Shown here: positions 56,375 through 64,000 of the stretch, one piece after another
How the letters are laid out: each line of letters starts with the position of its first letter
Position numbering within the stretch: position 1 is the first letter of the stretch
Assembly: GCF_000176855.2 (NCBI RefSeq)
Contig: NC_015138.1
Span: 3,844,001-3,908,000, forward strand
Length of the DNA stretch: 64,000 nucleotides
Direction: 5' to 3'
Source: Paracidovorax avenae ATCC 19860
GTDB lineage: Bacteria > Pseudomonadota > Gammaproteobacteria > Burkholderiales > Burkholderiaceae_C
The notes under the pieces: generated by a model
Database searches by the model: none
The model's input: only the letters and a program-made list of their open reading frames with translations
Told to the model about the DNA's origin: nothing
Position numbers and translations under genes: made by a program

Positions 56375-56760
56375 GCAAGTTGCGCTTCAATCGCCGACTT
56401 GTCGATAACGGACCAGACCCGGGCGATCTTGCCATCGCGCAGTTCGTAGAACACGTTCTCCGAAAACACGACCCTCTTGCCATTCACCGGCAGGCCCAGG
56501 AACTCGCCCTGGGGCGAGCAGTTGAACCCCAGCCGGCTCCCCACACAATCCACATCGGCGACCAGCAACTCCACTTCGTAGCGAAGATCCGGAATCGTGG
56601 CGAAGTCGTTTTCCAGCATCGCCCGATAGCCCGCCAGGCCGAGCGGGCGGTGGTTGTGGTGCACGTCGGCGTGAACGAAGTCGCCCAGCCGGGACCAGTC
56701 CTGCGCGTTGAGGCAGGCGATGTATGCGAGGTAGAAGTCTTTGATGCGGGTCGCCTGCAA
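56371..56760 (-). CDS. SnoaL-like / ester cyclase family protein
   Basis: 129 aa from TTG 56760, supported by GGAGAG five bases upstream. The NTF2-like fold reads FYLAYIACLNAQDWSRLGDFVHADVHHNHRPLGLAGYRAMLENDFATIPDLRYEVELLVADVDCVGSRLGFNC, followed by GKRVVFSENVFYELRDGKIARVWSVIDKSAIEAQL. This is the usual ester-cyclase/polyketide-cyclase wording. The substrate is unknown. It marks the right border of the island-like segment, since the genes beyond it are standard chromosomal transport genes. Confidence 0.85.
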   Translation of the reverse strand: MQATRIKDFYLAYIACLNAQDWSRLGDFVHADVHHNHRPLGLAGYRAMLENDFATIPDLRYEVELLVADVDCVGSRLGFNCSPQGEFLGLPVNGKRVVFSENVFYELRDGKIARVWSVIDKSAIEAQLA

Positions 56761-56858
56761 TTGCGCTCTCCAAAGCGTTTTCGTTCATCTCACTGATCCA
56801 TCTTCGCACCGGATCGCATGGCGTCCCGGCGGGCTCAAGATGACTTGGGCGAACGCAT

Positions 56859-58490
56859 CTACATCCTCAACTCTGCCAGCAAATCACTGGTCGTCGCCGC
56901 CTCCAGCAGCTCGCGCGTGTAGGGCTGCTGCGGCCGGTCGAAGATGTCGGCCACGCTGCCTTCTTCGATGATGCGGCCGTTTGCCATCACGACGATGCGG
57001 TCGGCGATCTCGGACACCACGGCCAGGTTGTGCGAGATGAACAGGCAGCCGAAGCCGCGCTCGGCCTGCAGGCGCCTGAAAAGCTCCAGCACCTGCTTCT
57101 GGATGGTCATGTCCAGGGCCGACACGGGCTCGTCGGCCACCACGAAGGCGGGCTTGCGCACCAGGGCGCGCGCAATCGCCACGCGCTGGCGCTGGCCGCC
57201 CGAGAGCGCATGCGGAAAGCGCTCGCCAAACCCTGCCAGGCCCACCTCGGCCAGCATGGCATCCACCGTGACCTGCAGCGCGCCCTGCGTGAGCGGCGGG
57301 CCGTGGCGCAGCGGTTCGGCCACGATGTCGCGCACGCGCTGCCGTGGATCCAGCGAAGAATACGGGTCCTGGAACACCAGCTGGCAGGCCAGGCGGAATT
57401 CGCGCCGGCCCGCGGCATGGCCCCCTCCCAGCGGCGTGCCACGAAAGCACACTTCGCCGCCCGCGATGGGCAGCAGGCCGATCATGGCGCGGCCCAGCGT
57501 GGTCTTGCCCGAGCCCGATCCGCCCACCACCGCCACCACCTCGCCCGGCTGGATGGCCAGCGATACACCGCGCACCGCCAGCTTGGGCACGGACTTGGAC
57601 AGCCAGCCCTGGCGAGTGCCCGGAAAGCTCACCTGCACATCCCTCGCCTCGATCAGCGGCGCCTGCGCCGGCCGCGCAGGGCGCGGGGCGCTGCGCTGGG
57701 GCAAGGCATCGATCAGGCTCTTCGTGTAGGTCTCGCGCGGTGCAGTGAGCACGCTGCGCACGGGGCCGGACTCGACCAGGCGGCCCTTTTCCAGCACCAC
57801 CACGGACTGCGCATAGCGGGCCACCAGCCCCAGGTCGTGCGTGATGAGCAGTACGGCCGTGCCCTCGGTGCGCGTAAGTTCGGCCATGATCTCCATCACC
57901 TCGCGCTGGCTCAGCGAATCGAGCGCCGTGGTGGGTTCGTCGGCGATCAGCAGGCGCGGCTTGAGCAGCATGACCGAGGCCAGCATGATGCGCTGGCGCA
58001 TGCCCCCCGAGAATTGGTGCGGGTAAGAGGCCAGGCAGCGTTCGGGATCGGCGATCTGCACGCGGCGCAGCATGGCGATGGCGCGCTCGCGTGCCTGGGC
58101 CGTGGTCACCTTCTCGTGCAGGCGCAGGCCCTCGAACAACTGCTCGGCGATGGTCATGGCCGGGTTGAGCGACACCATAGGCTCCTGGAACACCATGCCC
58201 ACATCGCAGCCGCGCAGCGCACGCAGCGACGGGGCCGGCAGCGTGCCCACGTCGCGGCCCTGCAGCAGCACGCGGCCGCCGCTCTGGCGCACCTGGGGCG
58301 GCAGCAGGCCGAGCACGGCACGCCCCGCCATGGTCTTGCCGCTGCCCGATTCGCCCACCAGGGCCACCACGCCGCCGGCAGGCACATCGAAGGAGACGGC
58401 ATCGAGCAGCGGGCGCTCCAGCGGGCCGTGCACGGTGAGTTCGCGCACAGACAGCAGCAGCGGCGGCGGGTTCTTCTCGGTCGTCGTCAT
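56859..58490 (-). CDS. Peptide-type ABC transporter, fused dual ATP-binding protein
   Basis: 543 aa from ATG 58490 (GGAAAG six bases upstream); ATG 58529, overlapping the previous stop as TGATG and with GGAG upstream, would add 13 residues. It carries two complete Opp/Dpp ATPase domains: GESGSGKT, LSGGM-type FSGGMRQRIMLASVML and LLIADEPTTALD in the first; GGSGSGKTT, LSGGQRQRVAIARAL and FVVADEPVSALD in the second. The fused DppD-DppF layout is the GsiA type. It energises uptake by the adjacent permeases. Confidence 0.9.
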   Translation of the reverse strand: MTTTEKNPPPLLLSVRELTVHGPLERPLLDAVSFDVPAGGVVALVGESGSGKTMAGRAVLGLLPPQVRQSGGRVLLQGRDVGTLPAPSLRALRGCDVGMVFQEPMVSLNPAMTIAEQLFEGLRLHEKVTTAQARERAIAMLRRVQIADPERCLASYPHQFSGGMRQRIMLASVMLLKPRLLIADEPTTALDSLSQREVMEIMAELTRTEGTAVLLITHDLGLVARYAQSVVVLEKGRLVESGPVRSVLTAPRETYTKSLIDALPQRSAPRPARPAQAPLIEARDVQVSFPGTRQGWLSKSVPKLAVRGVSLAIQPGEVVAVVGGSGSGKTTLGRAMIGLLPIAGGEVCFRGTPLGGGHAAGRREFRLACQLVFQDPYSSLDPRQRVRDIVAEPLRHGPPLTQGALQVTVDAMLAEVGLAGFGERFPHALSGGQRQRVAIARALVRKPAFVVADEPVSALDMTIQKQVLELFRRLQAERGFGCLFISHNLAVVSEIADRIVVMANGRIIEEGSVADIFDRPQQPYTRELLEAATTSDLLAELRM

Positions 58491-58528
58491 GTCGTTTCTT
58501 TCCGCCACGGTAGGAATCGAGGGGCGCA

Positions 58529-59362
58529 TCAGCGGTGCTCCATGCGCGGGTCGAGCCAGTCGCGCAGCGCATCGCCCAGCAGGTTCACGCCGAGCAGGGT
58601 GATTGCGATGCAGGCGCCGGGCGCAATGCCCAGCCAGGCGGCGGTCTCGATGTAGGGCCGGCCCGAGGCCAGCATGTTGCCCCAGGTGGGCGCTGGCGGC
58701 GGAACGCCCAGGCCCAGGAAGCTGAGCGCGCTTTCGGCCAGGATGACCCAGCCGAACATCGACGTGGCCAGCACCACCAGGGGCGCCACGCAGTTGGGCA
58801 GGATGTGCGCGAACACCGTGCGCAGGCCCGAGTTACCGATCACCTCCGAGGCCTCGATGTACTCCTTCTCGCGCAGCGAAAGCACCGAGCCGCGCACCAC
58901 GCGCACCGCCGTGGGCGCATAGGCCAGGCCCAGCGCTACGATGATGCCCCATTGGTTGGCGCCCACGATGACCATCACCCCCAGGGCCAGCAAAATGCCG
59001 GGAAAGGCCAGCAGGGCATCGTTGAAGACCATCAGTACCCTATCGAGCCAGCCGCGGAAGTAGCCGGCCACCAGGCCGATCAACACGCCCAGTACCAGGG
59101 CCAGGGCCACCGTGAGCGCGGCCACCACCAGGCTGGTGCCCGCTCCGGCCATCAGGCGCGAAAGGATGTCGCGGCCGAACTCGTCGGTGCCCAGCAGGTA
59201 GGCGCCCGAGGGTGGCTGCAGGCGCTGGCGCAGGGCCACCCCCATGGGGTTGTAGGGTGTCCAGACAATGGACAGCAGCGCCATGGCTCCGACCAGGCCG
59301 ACCAGCAGGCCGCCGACCAGGGCATTGGCGCGCAGGCGTTTCATCAGGCGCTGGATCATCAT
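58529..59362 (-). CDS. Peptide-type ABC transporter permease (DppC-like)
   Basis: 277 aa from ATG 59362, overlapping the previous stop by ATGA. Six membrane segments. The N-terminal OppC-type domain and text YLLGTDEFGRDILSRLMAGAGTSLVV, and the EAA loop EASEVIGNSGLRTVFAHILPNCVAPLVVLATSMFGWVILAESALSFLGLGVPPPAPTWGNML, are diagnostic. It forms the channel with the DppB-like permease. Confidence 0.93.
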   Translation of the reverse strand: MMIQRLMKRLRANALVGGLLVGLVGAMALLSIVWTPYNPMGVALRQRLQPPSGAYLLGTDEFGRDILSRLMAGAGTSLVVAALTVALALVLGVLIGLVAGYFRGWLDRVLMVFNDALLAFPGILLALGVMVIVGANQWGIIVALGLAYAPTAVRVVRGSVLSLREKEYIEASEVIGNSGLRTVFAHILPNCVAPLVVLATSMFGWVILAESALSFLGLGVPPPAPTWGNMLASGRPYIETAAWLGIAPGACIAITLLGVNLLGDALRDWLDPRMEHR

Positions 59363-60327
59363 GATGCGGACACCCGGGGATCGAACAAGGGGTAGCACAG
59401 GTCCACCACGAGGTTGACCAGCACGTAGATGGCGGCCATGAACAGCAGGCAGCCCTGCACGACGGGGTAGTCGCGCGCGAAGATCGCATCCACCAGCAGG
59501 CGGCCCAGGCCGGGCAGCGTGAACACCGTCTCCAGCACGGCGATGCCGCCCAACAGGTTGCCCAGCACCAGTCCGATCATGGTCCAGGTGGGAGCGAAGG
59601 CATTGGGCAGCACATGGCGCAGCAGCACGCGGCGCTCGGCAAGGCCCTTGGCCCGCGCATGCGTCACGTACTCCAGGCGCAGTACCTCCACGGCGCTGGC
59701 GCGCGCCATGCGGGTGAGGATGCCCAGTTCGATCAGCGCCAGCGTGATGGTCGGCAGGATGAGGAAGCTGAGCGCCGAGCGCCAGTCCTCGCTGAAGGGC
59801 ACGTAGCCCACCACCGGCACCAGCCCGAGCTTGAGCCCGACGAAAAGAAGCAGCAGCAATCCCAGCCAGAAGCTCGGTATGGACAGGAAGAAGGTGGCGG
59901 CGGCCACCACCATGGTGTCGAGCACGCTGTTCTGCTTCCACGCGGCCAGCAGGCCCGCGGGCACTGCCAGCAGCGCGGCCAGGGCCACGGCCACGAGCAC
60001 GATGGCAGCGCTCACCTGGAAGCGTTCGAGCAGCAGCGGCAGCACGGCCTCTCCGCTGGTGATGGAATGGCCCAGGTCGCCCTGCAGCACCCGGCCGAGC
60101 CAGAGCGTGAACTGCACGGGGATGGGCCGGTCGAGACCGAACTGCGCATGCAGGTCGGCCAGTTGCCCGGGCGTGGCGCCGTCCCCCAGGATGAGCAGCG
60201 CCGGATCGCCCGGCACCAGGCGCATGAGCACGAAGACCATCAGGCTCACGAGGAACAGGGTCGGCAGCGTCCACAGCAGGCGCCGGCCCAGATAGGCTGG
60301 AAAGGAAGAACCCATGGCGGTTGTCAT
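59359..60327 (-). CDS. Peptide-type ABC transporter permease (DppB-like)
   Basis: 322 aa. It opens YLGRRLLWTLPTLFLVSLMVFVLMRLVPGDPA, the DppB/OppB hallmark, then has FGLDRPIPVQFTLWLGRVLQGDLGHSI. The EAA loop appears as EYVTHARAKGLAERRVLLRHVLPNAFAPTWTMIGLVLGNLLGGIAVLETVFTLPGLG. Six membrane helices. It starts 30 bases after the solute-binding protein gene and overlaps the next permease. Confidence 0.93.
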   Translation of the reverse strand: MTTAMGSSFPAYLGRRLLWTLPTLFLVSLMVFVLMRLVPGDPALLILGDGATPGQLADLHAQFGLDRPIPVQFTLWLGRVLQGDLGHSITSGEAVLPLLLERFQVSAAIVLVAVALAALLAVPAGLLAAWKQNSVLDTMVVAAATFFLSIPSFWLGLLLLLFVGLKLGLVPVVGYVPFSEDWRSALSFLILPTITLALIELGILTRMARASAVEVLRLEYVTHARAKGLAERRVLLRHVLPNAFAPTWTMIGLVLGNLLGGIAVLETVFTLPGLGRLLVDAIFARDYPVVQGCLLFMAAIYVLVNLVVDLCYPLFDPRVSAS

Positions 60328-60357
60328 TGGATCGTCGGTTCAGCTACGCCATGCCGG

Positions 60358-61929
60358 TCACGGCGTGCGCAGCGACACACCCCATGCACGCGGCGTGCCC
60401 AGCGCCCAGCCCTTGTAGCCTTTGGCATACGAACGGGCAGCACTGGTGTTCACGGCCGAGTACATGAAGATCGCGGGCACGTCTTCGCGCATGCGGGCTT
60501 CGAGCTTGTCGAACAGCGCCTGGCGCTGGGCCGTGTCGGTGATCTCCATGCTCCTGGCCAGCAGTTCGTGGGCCTGCGGGTCGTCCCACACCTTGCGCGG
60601 CTGCTTGTCCTTGGAGCCCGTGACCATCTCGTACGACAGGGCGGGGTCCATCCGTGCCGAGAAGGTGAACGCCATGGCCTGGTAGTTGCCCTTGTTGTAG
60701 CGGTCCAGCAGCGTGGCCCAGTCGAGCACCTCGACCTCGGCCTTGATGCCGGCCTCCTGCACCATGGCCTGGGTCAGCACGGCGATGTTGAAGACGCTGT
60801 TGTAGCGCCTGGTGGCCAGGATCTTGATGGTTTCGCCCTTGTAGCCGGCCTCGGCCAGCAGCTTCCTGGCCTGCGCCAGGTTGCGCGCGGGCACCGCGGC
60901 CTGCGGCTTCTTGTAGAAGGCGCTGGGCGTGGGCACGATCGAGCGGCTCGGTGGCGCATTGCCCGAGGTGACGGCGGCCACCAGCTCGGGCATGTCCAAT
61001 GCCAGCGCGATGGCGCGGCGGATGCGCGCGTCCTTGAGCAGCGGGTCGCGCGTCTGGAACAGCAGGCCCTGCACGTTCATGGAGGCCTGGGTTTCCATGA
61101 GGATGTCCTTGCGGCCCTTGTACTCGGCCGTGTCTTCGTCGTTGATGTCGTAGTTCAGGTCGATGCCGCCCGAGAACAGCGCGGCCTTGGCGGCCGAGGC
61201 ATCGGGGATGATGATGAAGCGCACCTTGGGCGTCTCGGCGATCCTGGCGCCGGTGTTGCCGTCGCGCGGGCCGGGCAGCGCGGCGTAGGCGTCGTTGCGC
61301 AAGAGCTCGATGTACTGGCCGCGCTTCCACTCGCCCAGCTTGTAGGGGCCGGTGGCCACGGGCTCGCGCCACTTGCCATCGGCGTCGAGCGAGCTGCGGT
61401 GGTAGATGCCGGTGCCGCCGCAGTCCACACGCGCCAGCGTGACCAGGAACAGGGCCGAGGGTTTGTCCAGCGTATAGACCACGGTGGCCGCGTCGGGCGC
61501 CTCCACCTTGACCACCTTGGCCAGGCCGCGCCCGTCGAACTCGGCCAGGCAGCGCCAGTTGTTGGCCGGTGCCATGTAGCGGTTCCAGGCGAAGAGGACG
61601 TCGTCGGCCGTCAGCGGCGCGCCGTTGTGGAACCTGACGCCCTGGCGCAGCTTGAAGGTGTAGGTCTTGCCGTCGGCCGAGGTGCTGACCGACTGGGCCA
61701 GCAGCGGCGCCACGGACGCATCCTCGCGGTAGGCCACCAGGCCTTCGACCACATGCATCATCACCGCGTCGGTATTGTTGTCGCGGTTGATGCCGGGGTC
61801 GGTCGAGCGGATGTCGGCGTTCAGCCGGATGCGCAGCGTGTCGGGCTGCGGCTGGGCATGGGCGACGAAGCACAGGCCGGCCAGCAAGGCCAGCCCACTG
61901 GACAGCCAGCGCGAGGGGGCAACAGTCAT
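60358..61929 (-). CDS. Peptide-type ABC transporter substrate-binding protein (family 5)
   Basis: 523 aa from ATG 61929, with a signal peptide (MTVAPSRWLSSGLALLAGLCFVAHAQ). SBP family 5 text: DIRSTDPGINRDNNTDAVMMHVVEGLVAY, YTFKLRQGVRFHNGAPLTADDVLFAWNRYM, and VATGPYKLGEWKRGQYIELLRNDAY. It binds a peptide-like or amide ligand in the periplasm. The neighbouring acyltransferase-type hydrolase suggests a small N-acyl compound, an inference from context. Confidence 0.92.
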   Translation of the reverse strand: MTVAPSRWLSSGLALLAGLCFVAHAQPQPDTLRIRLNADIRSTDPGINRDNNTDAVMMHVVEGLVAYREDASVAPLLAQSVSTSADGKTYTFKLRQGVRFHNGAPLTADDVLFAWNRYMAPANNWRCLAEFDGRGLAKVVKVEAPDAATVVYTLDKPSALFLVTLARVDCGGTGIYHRSSLDADGKWREPVATGPYKLGEWKRGQYIELLRNDAYAALPGPRDGNTGARIAETPKVRFIIIPDASAAKAALFSGGIDLNYDINDEDTAEYKGRKDILMETQASMNVQGLLFQTRDPLLKDARIRRAIALALDMPELVAAVTSGNAPPSRSIVPTPSAFYKKPQAAVPARNLAQARKLLAEAGYKGETIKILATRRYNSVFNIAVLTQAMVQEAGIKAEVEVLDWATLLDRYNKGNYQAMAFTFSARMDPALSYEMVTGSKDKQPRKVWDDPQAHELLARSMEITDTAQRQALFDKLEARMREDVPAIFMYSAVNTSAARSYAKGYKGWALGTPRAWGVSLRTP

Positions 61930-61967
61930 CTCGGGGTCCTTTCTTCGTGGGGCAGGCAGAGGCAGCG

Positions 61968-63128
61968 TCAGGCCAGCGCCAGCTGGCGCTCCAGGTCCAG
62001 GCTGTAGGTCTGGAAGCTGCGGCTGAGCGCGGGCAGCATGGCTACCTCCATCTCGCCCAGGGCGGGCTCCATCACCACCATGGCCACGGTGGCCGAGAGG
62101 TTGCTGCTGCTGTTGGGGCGCGGCGGGCGGCACACCGACCAGGGCGACTGGAAATCGTCGAACAGCGCGGCCTTGATGTGCTCGCGCGTCAGCGCGCCAA
62201 TGTGCGGCTCCACCAGCGCGCGCACGCGCAGGTCGCGGTACAGCGAGTCGGGGGTGTTCACGACGCCCATGTCGCGGACCTTGCCCAGCGCGATGGGGCT
62301 CTGGAAGTGGTTGGCATGCACGATGACGCCACGCTCGGGGTGGACCTGGAAGGTCTCGTCGGGCGCGCACTCGAAGTCGACGGCAACCCCGGTCGCATGC
62401 GAGACCATCACGTTGTTGGAAGCCGACTTGGGTGTGCAGTAGACGATGCGCATGGCCAGGGCCAGCTGCACCTGCTCCAGGGCCTTGCGGCGCAGCAGCG
62501 CGAGGGGGACGCCGAGCTGGCGGTAGTCACGGTCGGACTCCAGGTAGTTGGCGGTGATGGAAATGCCCGCAGCATTCATGCCCGAACGGGCCAGGCCTCC
62601 GGCCTCGGTGAAGGTCAGGATGTCGGGGCCGTCCTCGCGCAGCACGCGCAGCACGATGGCCGTCTCGGCGCACTCGGCCTTCCAGTCCCAGTTCTGGGCA
62701 TGGATGACGCGGCCCGAGGCAGTTGCATCGGGCATGGCGACCACGCCCGTGCAGCCATCGGGATCGATCTGCGCGGGCTGGCCCTTGCGGCGGCGGTCGG
62801 CGAGCTTCAGGATCTCGGTACGGGCATTGAGCATCACCACGGCTTCATACGAGACCCCGGCGCCTTCGGCAATGCCACGCATCTCATCGAGGTAGGCCGC
62901 CTCGAAGGCCTCGATGGTGGGCTCGAAGGTCTTCACCAGCGTGCCGATCTCGGGCCAGCCGAGTTTGCTGGCTTCGAGCTGGGAGGAGTAATGTTCGATG
63001 CCCCGCAGGATGCGGGCCCTGGCCTGTTCGCCATACTGGCGGCCCCGCTCGCGCGGTGCGCCGCTGATCTCGATCAGGGGGCAGGAGGGAATGGGCTGGT
63101 CGGTGCCCCAGGGAAAGGTCTGGTCCAT
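61968..63128 (-). CDS. C45 family acyltransferase/peptidase (Ntn hydrolase)
   Basis: 386 aa. It resembles acyl-CoA:6-aminopenicillanic acid acyltransferase and its bacterial relatives: GAPRERGRQYGEQARARIL at the start, DGCTGVVAMPDATASGRVIHAQNWDWKAECAE, and AGGLARSGMNAAGISITANYL. Cys126 in DGC is the expected N-terminal nucleophile after self-cleavage. The family hydrolyses or transfers acyl groups on small amides. It lies between an SBP gene (38-base gap) and a divergent GntR-type regulator, so it likely processes the imported ligand. Confidence 0.88.
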   Translation of the reverse strand: MDQTFPWGTDQPIPSCPLIEISGAPRERGRQYGEQARARILRGIEHYSSQLEASKLGWPEIGTLVKTFEPTIEAFEAAYLDEMRGIAEGAGVSYEAVVMLNARTEILKLADRRRKGQPAQIDPDGCTGVVAMPDATASGRVIHAQNWDWKAECAETAIVLRVLREDGPDILTFTEAGGLARSGMNAAGISITANYLESDRDYRQLGVPLALLRRKALEQVQLALAMRIVYCTPKSASNNVMVSHATGVAVDFECAPDETFQVHPERGVIVHANHFQSPIALGKVRDMGVVNTPDSLYRDLRVRALVEPHIGALTREHIKAALFDDFQSPWSVCRPPRPNSSSNLSATVAMVVMEPALGEMEVAMLPALSRSFQTYSLDLERQLALA

Positions 63129-63209
63129 GGCGAAGAGTGGAGTAAGCGATCAGGCGATCGATGAATAAATTGTATTTTGTGGAATAAAAAACATCAATAT
63201 TTTCCAATC

Positions 63210-64000
63210 ATGGTTTCTACCCCCCTGCATCTCGAACTGGCAGACCGCATCAGCCGCCTCATCCACGAGGACGGCCTGACGGCGGGCGCGCGGCTCAATG
63301 AGAACCAGCTCGCCGAGCGCCTGGGCGTCTCGCGCACTCCCGTGCGCGCCGCGCTCGACCACCTGGCGCAACAGGGCTTCACCGAGCGCAAGCCGCACCG
63401 CGGCGTGGAGCTGCTGCGCGTGCCGCCCCTGCCCTCGGCCGCGCGCGAGCCGGCCGAAGACAGCGACCACTTGCTGCGCCGCATTGCCTTCGACCGCCAG
63501 CGCGGCAACCTGGGCGAGTACGTGTCGGAAAAGGAACTGATGGAGGCCTACGGCCTGGCCCGCCCTGCCATCCGCAACGCACTGGAACGCCTGGCCGATC
63601 TGGGCGCCATCGAGCCCAAGCTGGGCTATGGCTGGCGCTTCTCCACCGGGGCCTGGGACGCCAGCGTGCGCAACGAAAGCTACCGCTACCGCATGGTGAT
63701 CGAGCCTGCGGCCATCCGGGAGCCCGGCTTTGCGCTGCCGCCGGCCTGGGCGCAGGACATGCGCCACCAGCACGAGGAGTTTCTGCGCCATCTGACAGAG
63801 GACTCGTCGAGCATCGCCTTCTTCGAGATGAATGCGGCCTTCCACGAAGGGGTCGCCGCCGCTTCGGGCAATCGCTTCTTCCACATGGACATCCAGCGCC
63901 AGAACCGGCTGCGCCGCCTGTCCAACTACGACTGGAAGTACGGCCGCGAGCGCATGGAGGTGAACTGCCGCGAGCACCTGGAGATGCTGGACCGCATGCA
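63210..64000 (+). CDS. GntR family regulator with two winged helices, partial
   Basis: 263 codons from ATG 63210 to the window edge, with no stop. Residues 1-70 are a GntR winged helix (LIHEDGLTAGARLNENQLAERLGVSRTPVRAALDHLAQQGF). A second winged-helix-like unit occupies about 95-150 (EYVSEKELMEAYGLARPAIRNALERLADLGAIEPKLGYGWRF). An FCD-type ligand domain follows (YRMVIEPAAIREPGF, NAAFHEGVAAASGNRFFHMDIQRQNRLRRLSNYDW). It is divergent from the acyltransferase/ABC operon with an 81-base AT-rich spacer and is its probable regulator. Confidence 0.85.
   Translation, partial: MVSTPLHLELADRISRLIHEDGLTAGARLNENQLAERLGVSRTPVRAALDHLAQQGFTERKPHRGVELLRVPPLPSAAREPAEDSDHLLRRIAFDRQRGNLGEYVSEKELMEAYGLARPAIRNALERLADLGAIEPKLGYGWRFSTGAWDASVRNESYRYRMVIEPAAIREPGFALPPAWAQDMRHQHEEFLRHLTEDSSSIAFFEMNAAFHEGVAAASGNRFFHMDIQRQNRLRRLSNYDWKYGRERMEVNCREHLEMLDRM

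Noticed and set aside
53541..56760. Duplicate of the tRNA-Ser 3' end as an attR site
   Set aside because: I found no second copy of the tRNA 3' sequence by eye up to 56.8 kb, so no attachment repeat is claimed.
59614..62007. 797-codon open frame on the plus strand
   Set aside because: It is antisense to the peptide-type permease and binding-protein genes and shows only shadow composition.

Overview
The window is GC-rich, densely coded chromosomal DNA from a beta-proteobacterium. I infer the family Comamonadaceae, most likely a plant-associated Acidovorax. The reasons are the Urt urea transporter with a nearby urease operon, a Bug-type solute-binding protein, an lldPRD operon, a NikR/TonB receptor pair, and two genes that look like type III effectors behind PIP boxes. 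The genus assignment rests on gene content only; no search was run.

Left part (1-20.3 kb). A partial nucleotidyl-cyclase-like gene is followed by the urea ABC transporter urtABCDE on the minus strand. Its spacers hold repeats: two copies of one hairpin element and a roughly 650-bp nested palindrome between urtD and urtE. Divergent from urtA is dctA. Then come a PIP-box gene for a cysteine phosphatase (phytase-like), a GST/Lrp divergent pair, a yceI-yceI-cytochrome b561 cluster, and an IclR regulator divergent from a solute-binding protein, CoA-transferase and citryl-CoA lyase operon with three matching 17-bp palindromes. Small envelope genes follow, then a second PIP-box gene for an HExxH protease of the NleD/HopH1/XopG kind.

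Middle (20.3-47.5 kb). A minus-strand operon carries biotin carboxylase/carrier, a PxpB-PxpC fusion, a DUF1445 protein, PxpA and an MFS permease, with a divergent GntR regulator. Next are a DUF3334 gene, nikR and a TonB receptor, lldP-lldR-lldD with two LldR-type operators, and a signalling set: a permease-histidine kinase fusion, a LuxR-type response regulator and a GGDEF/EAL protein. A metallophosphatase and a di-heme cytochrome gene lie upstream on the same strand behind a Pho-box-like site.

Right part (47.5-64 kb). The urease operon ureA-ureJ-ureB-ureC-(GNAT)-ureE-ureF-ureG lacks ureD in this window. After it, tRNA-Ser(TGA) marks an island remnant: a truncated P4-type integrase, an AT-rich FRG-domain gene and a chain of very small overlapping genes. 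The window ends with a peptide-type ABC transporter, a C45 acyltransferase-like hydrolase and a divergent GntR-type regulator that is cut by the edge.

Functionally, urea import, nickel uptake control and urease form one nitrogen theme. Organic-acid and lactate uptake (DctA, LldP, Bug protein) form a carbon theme. The two PIP-box genes suggest host interaction controlled by an HrpX-type regulator that lies outside this window.
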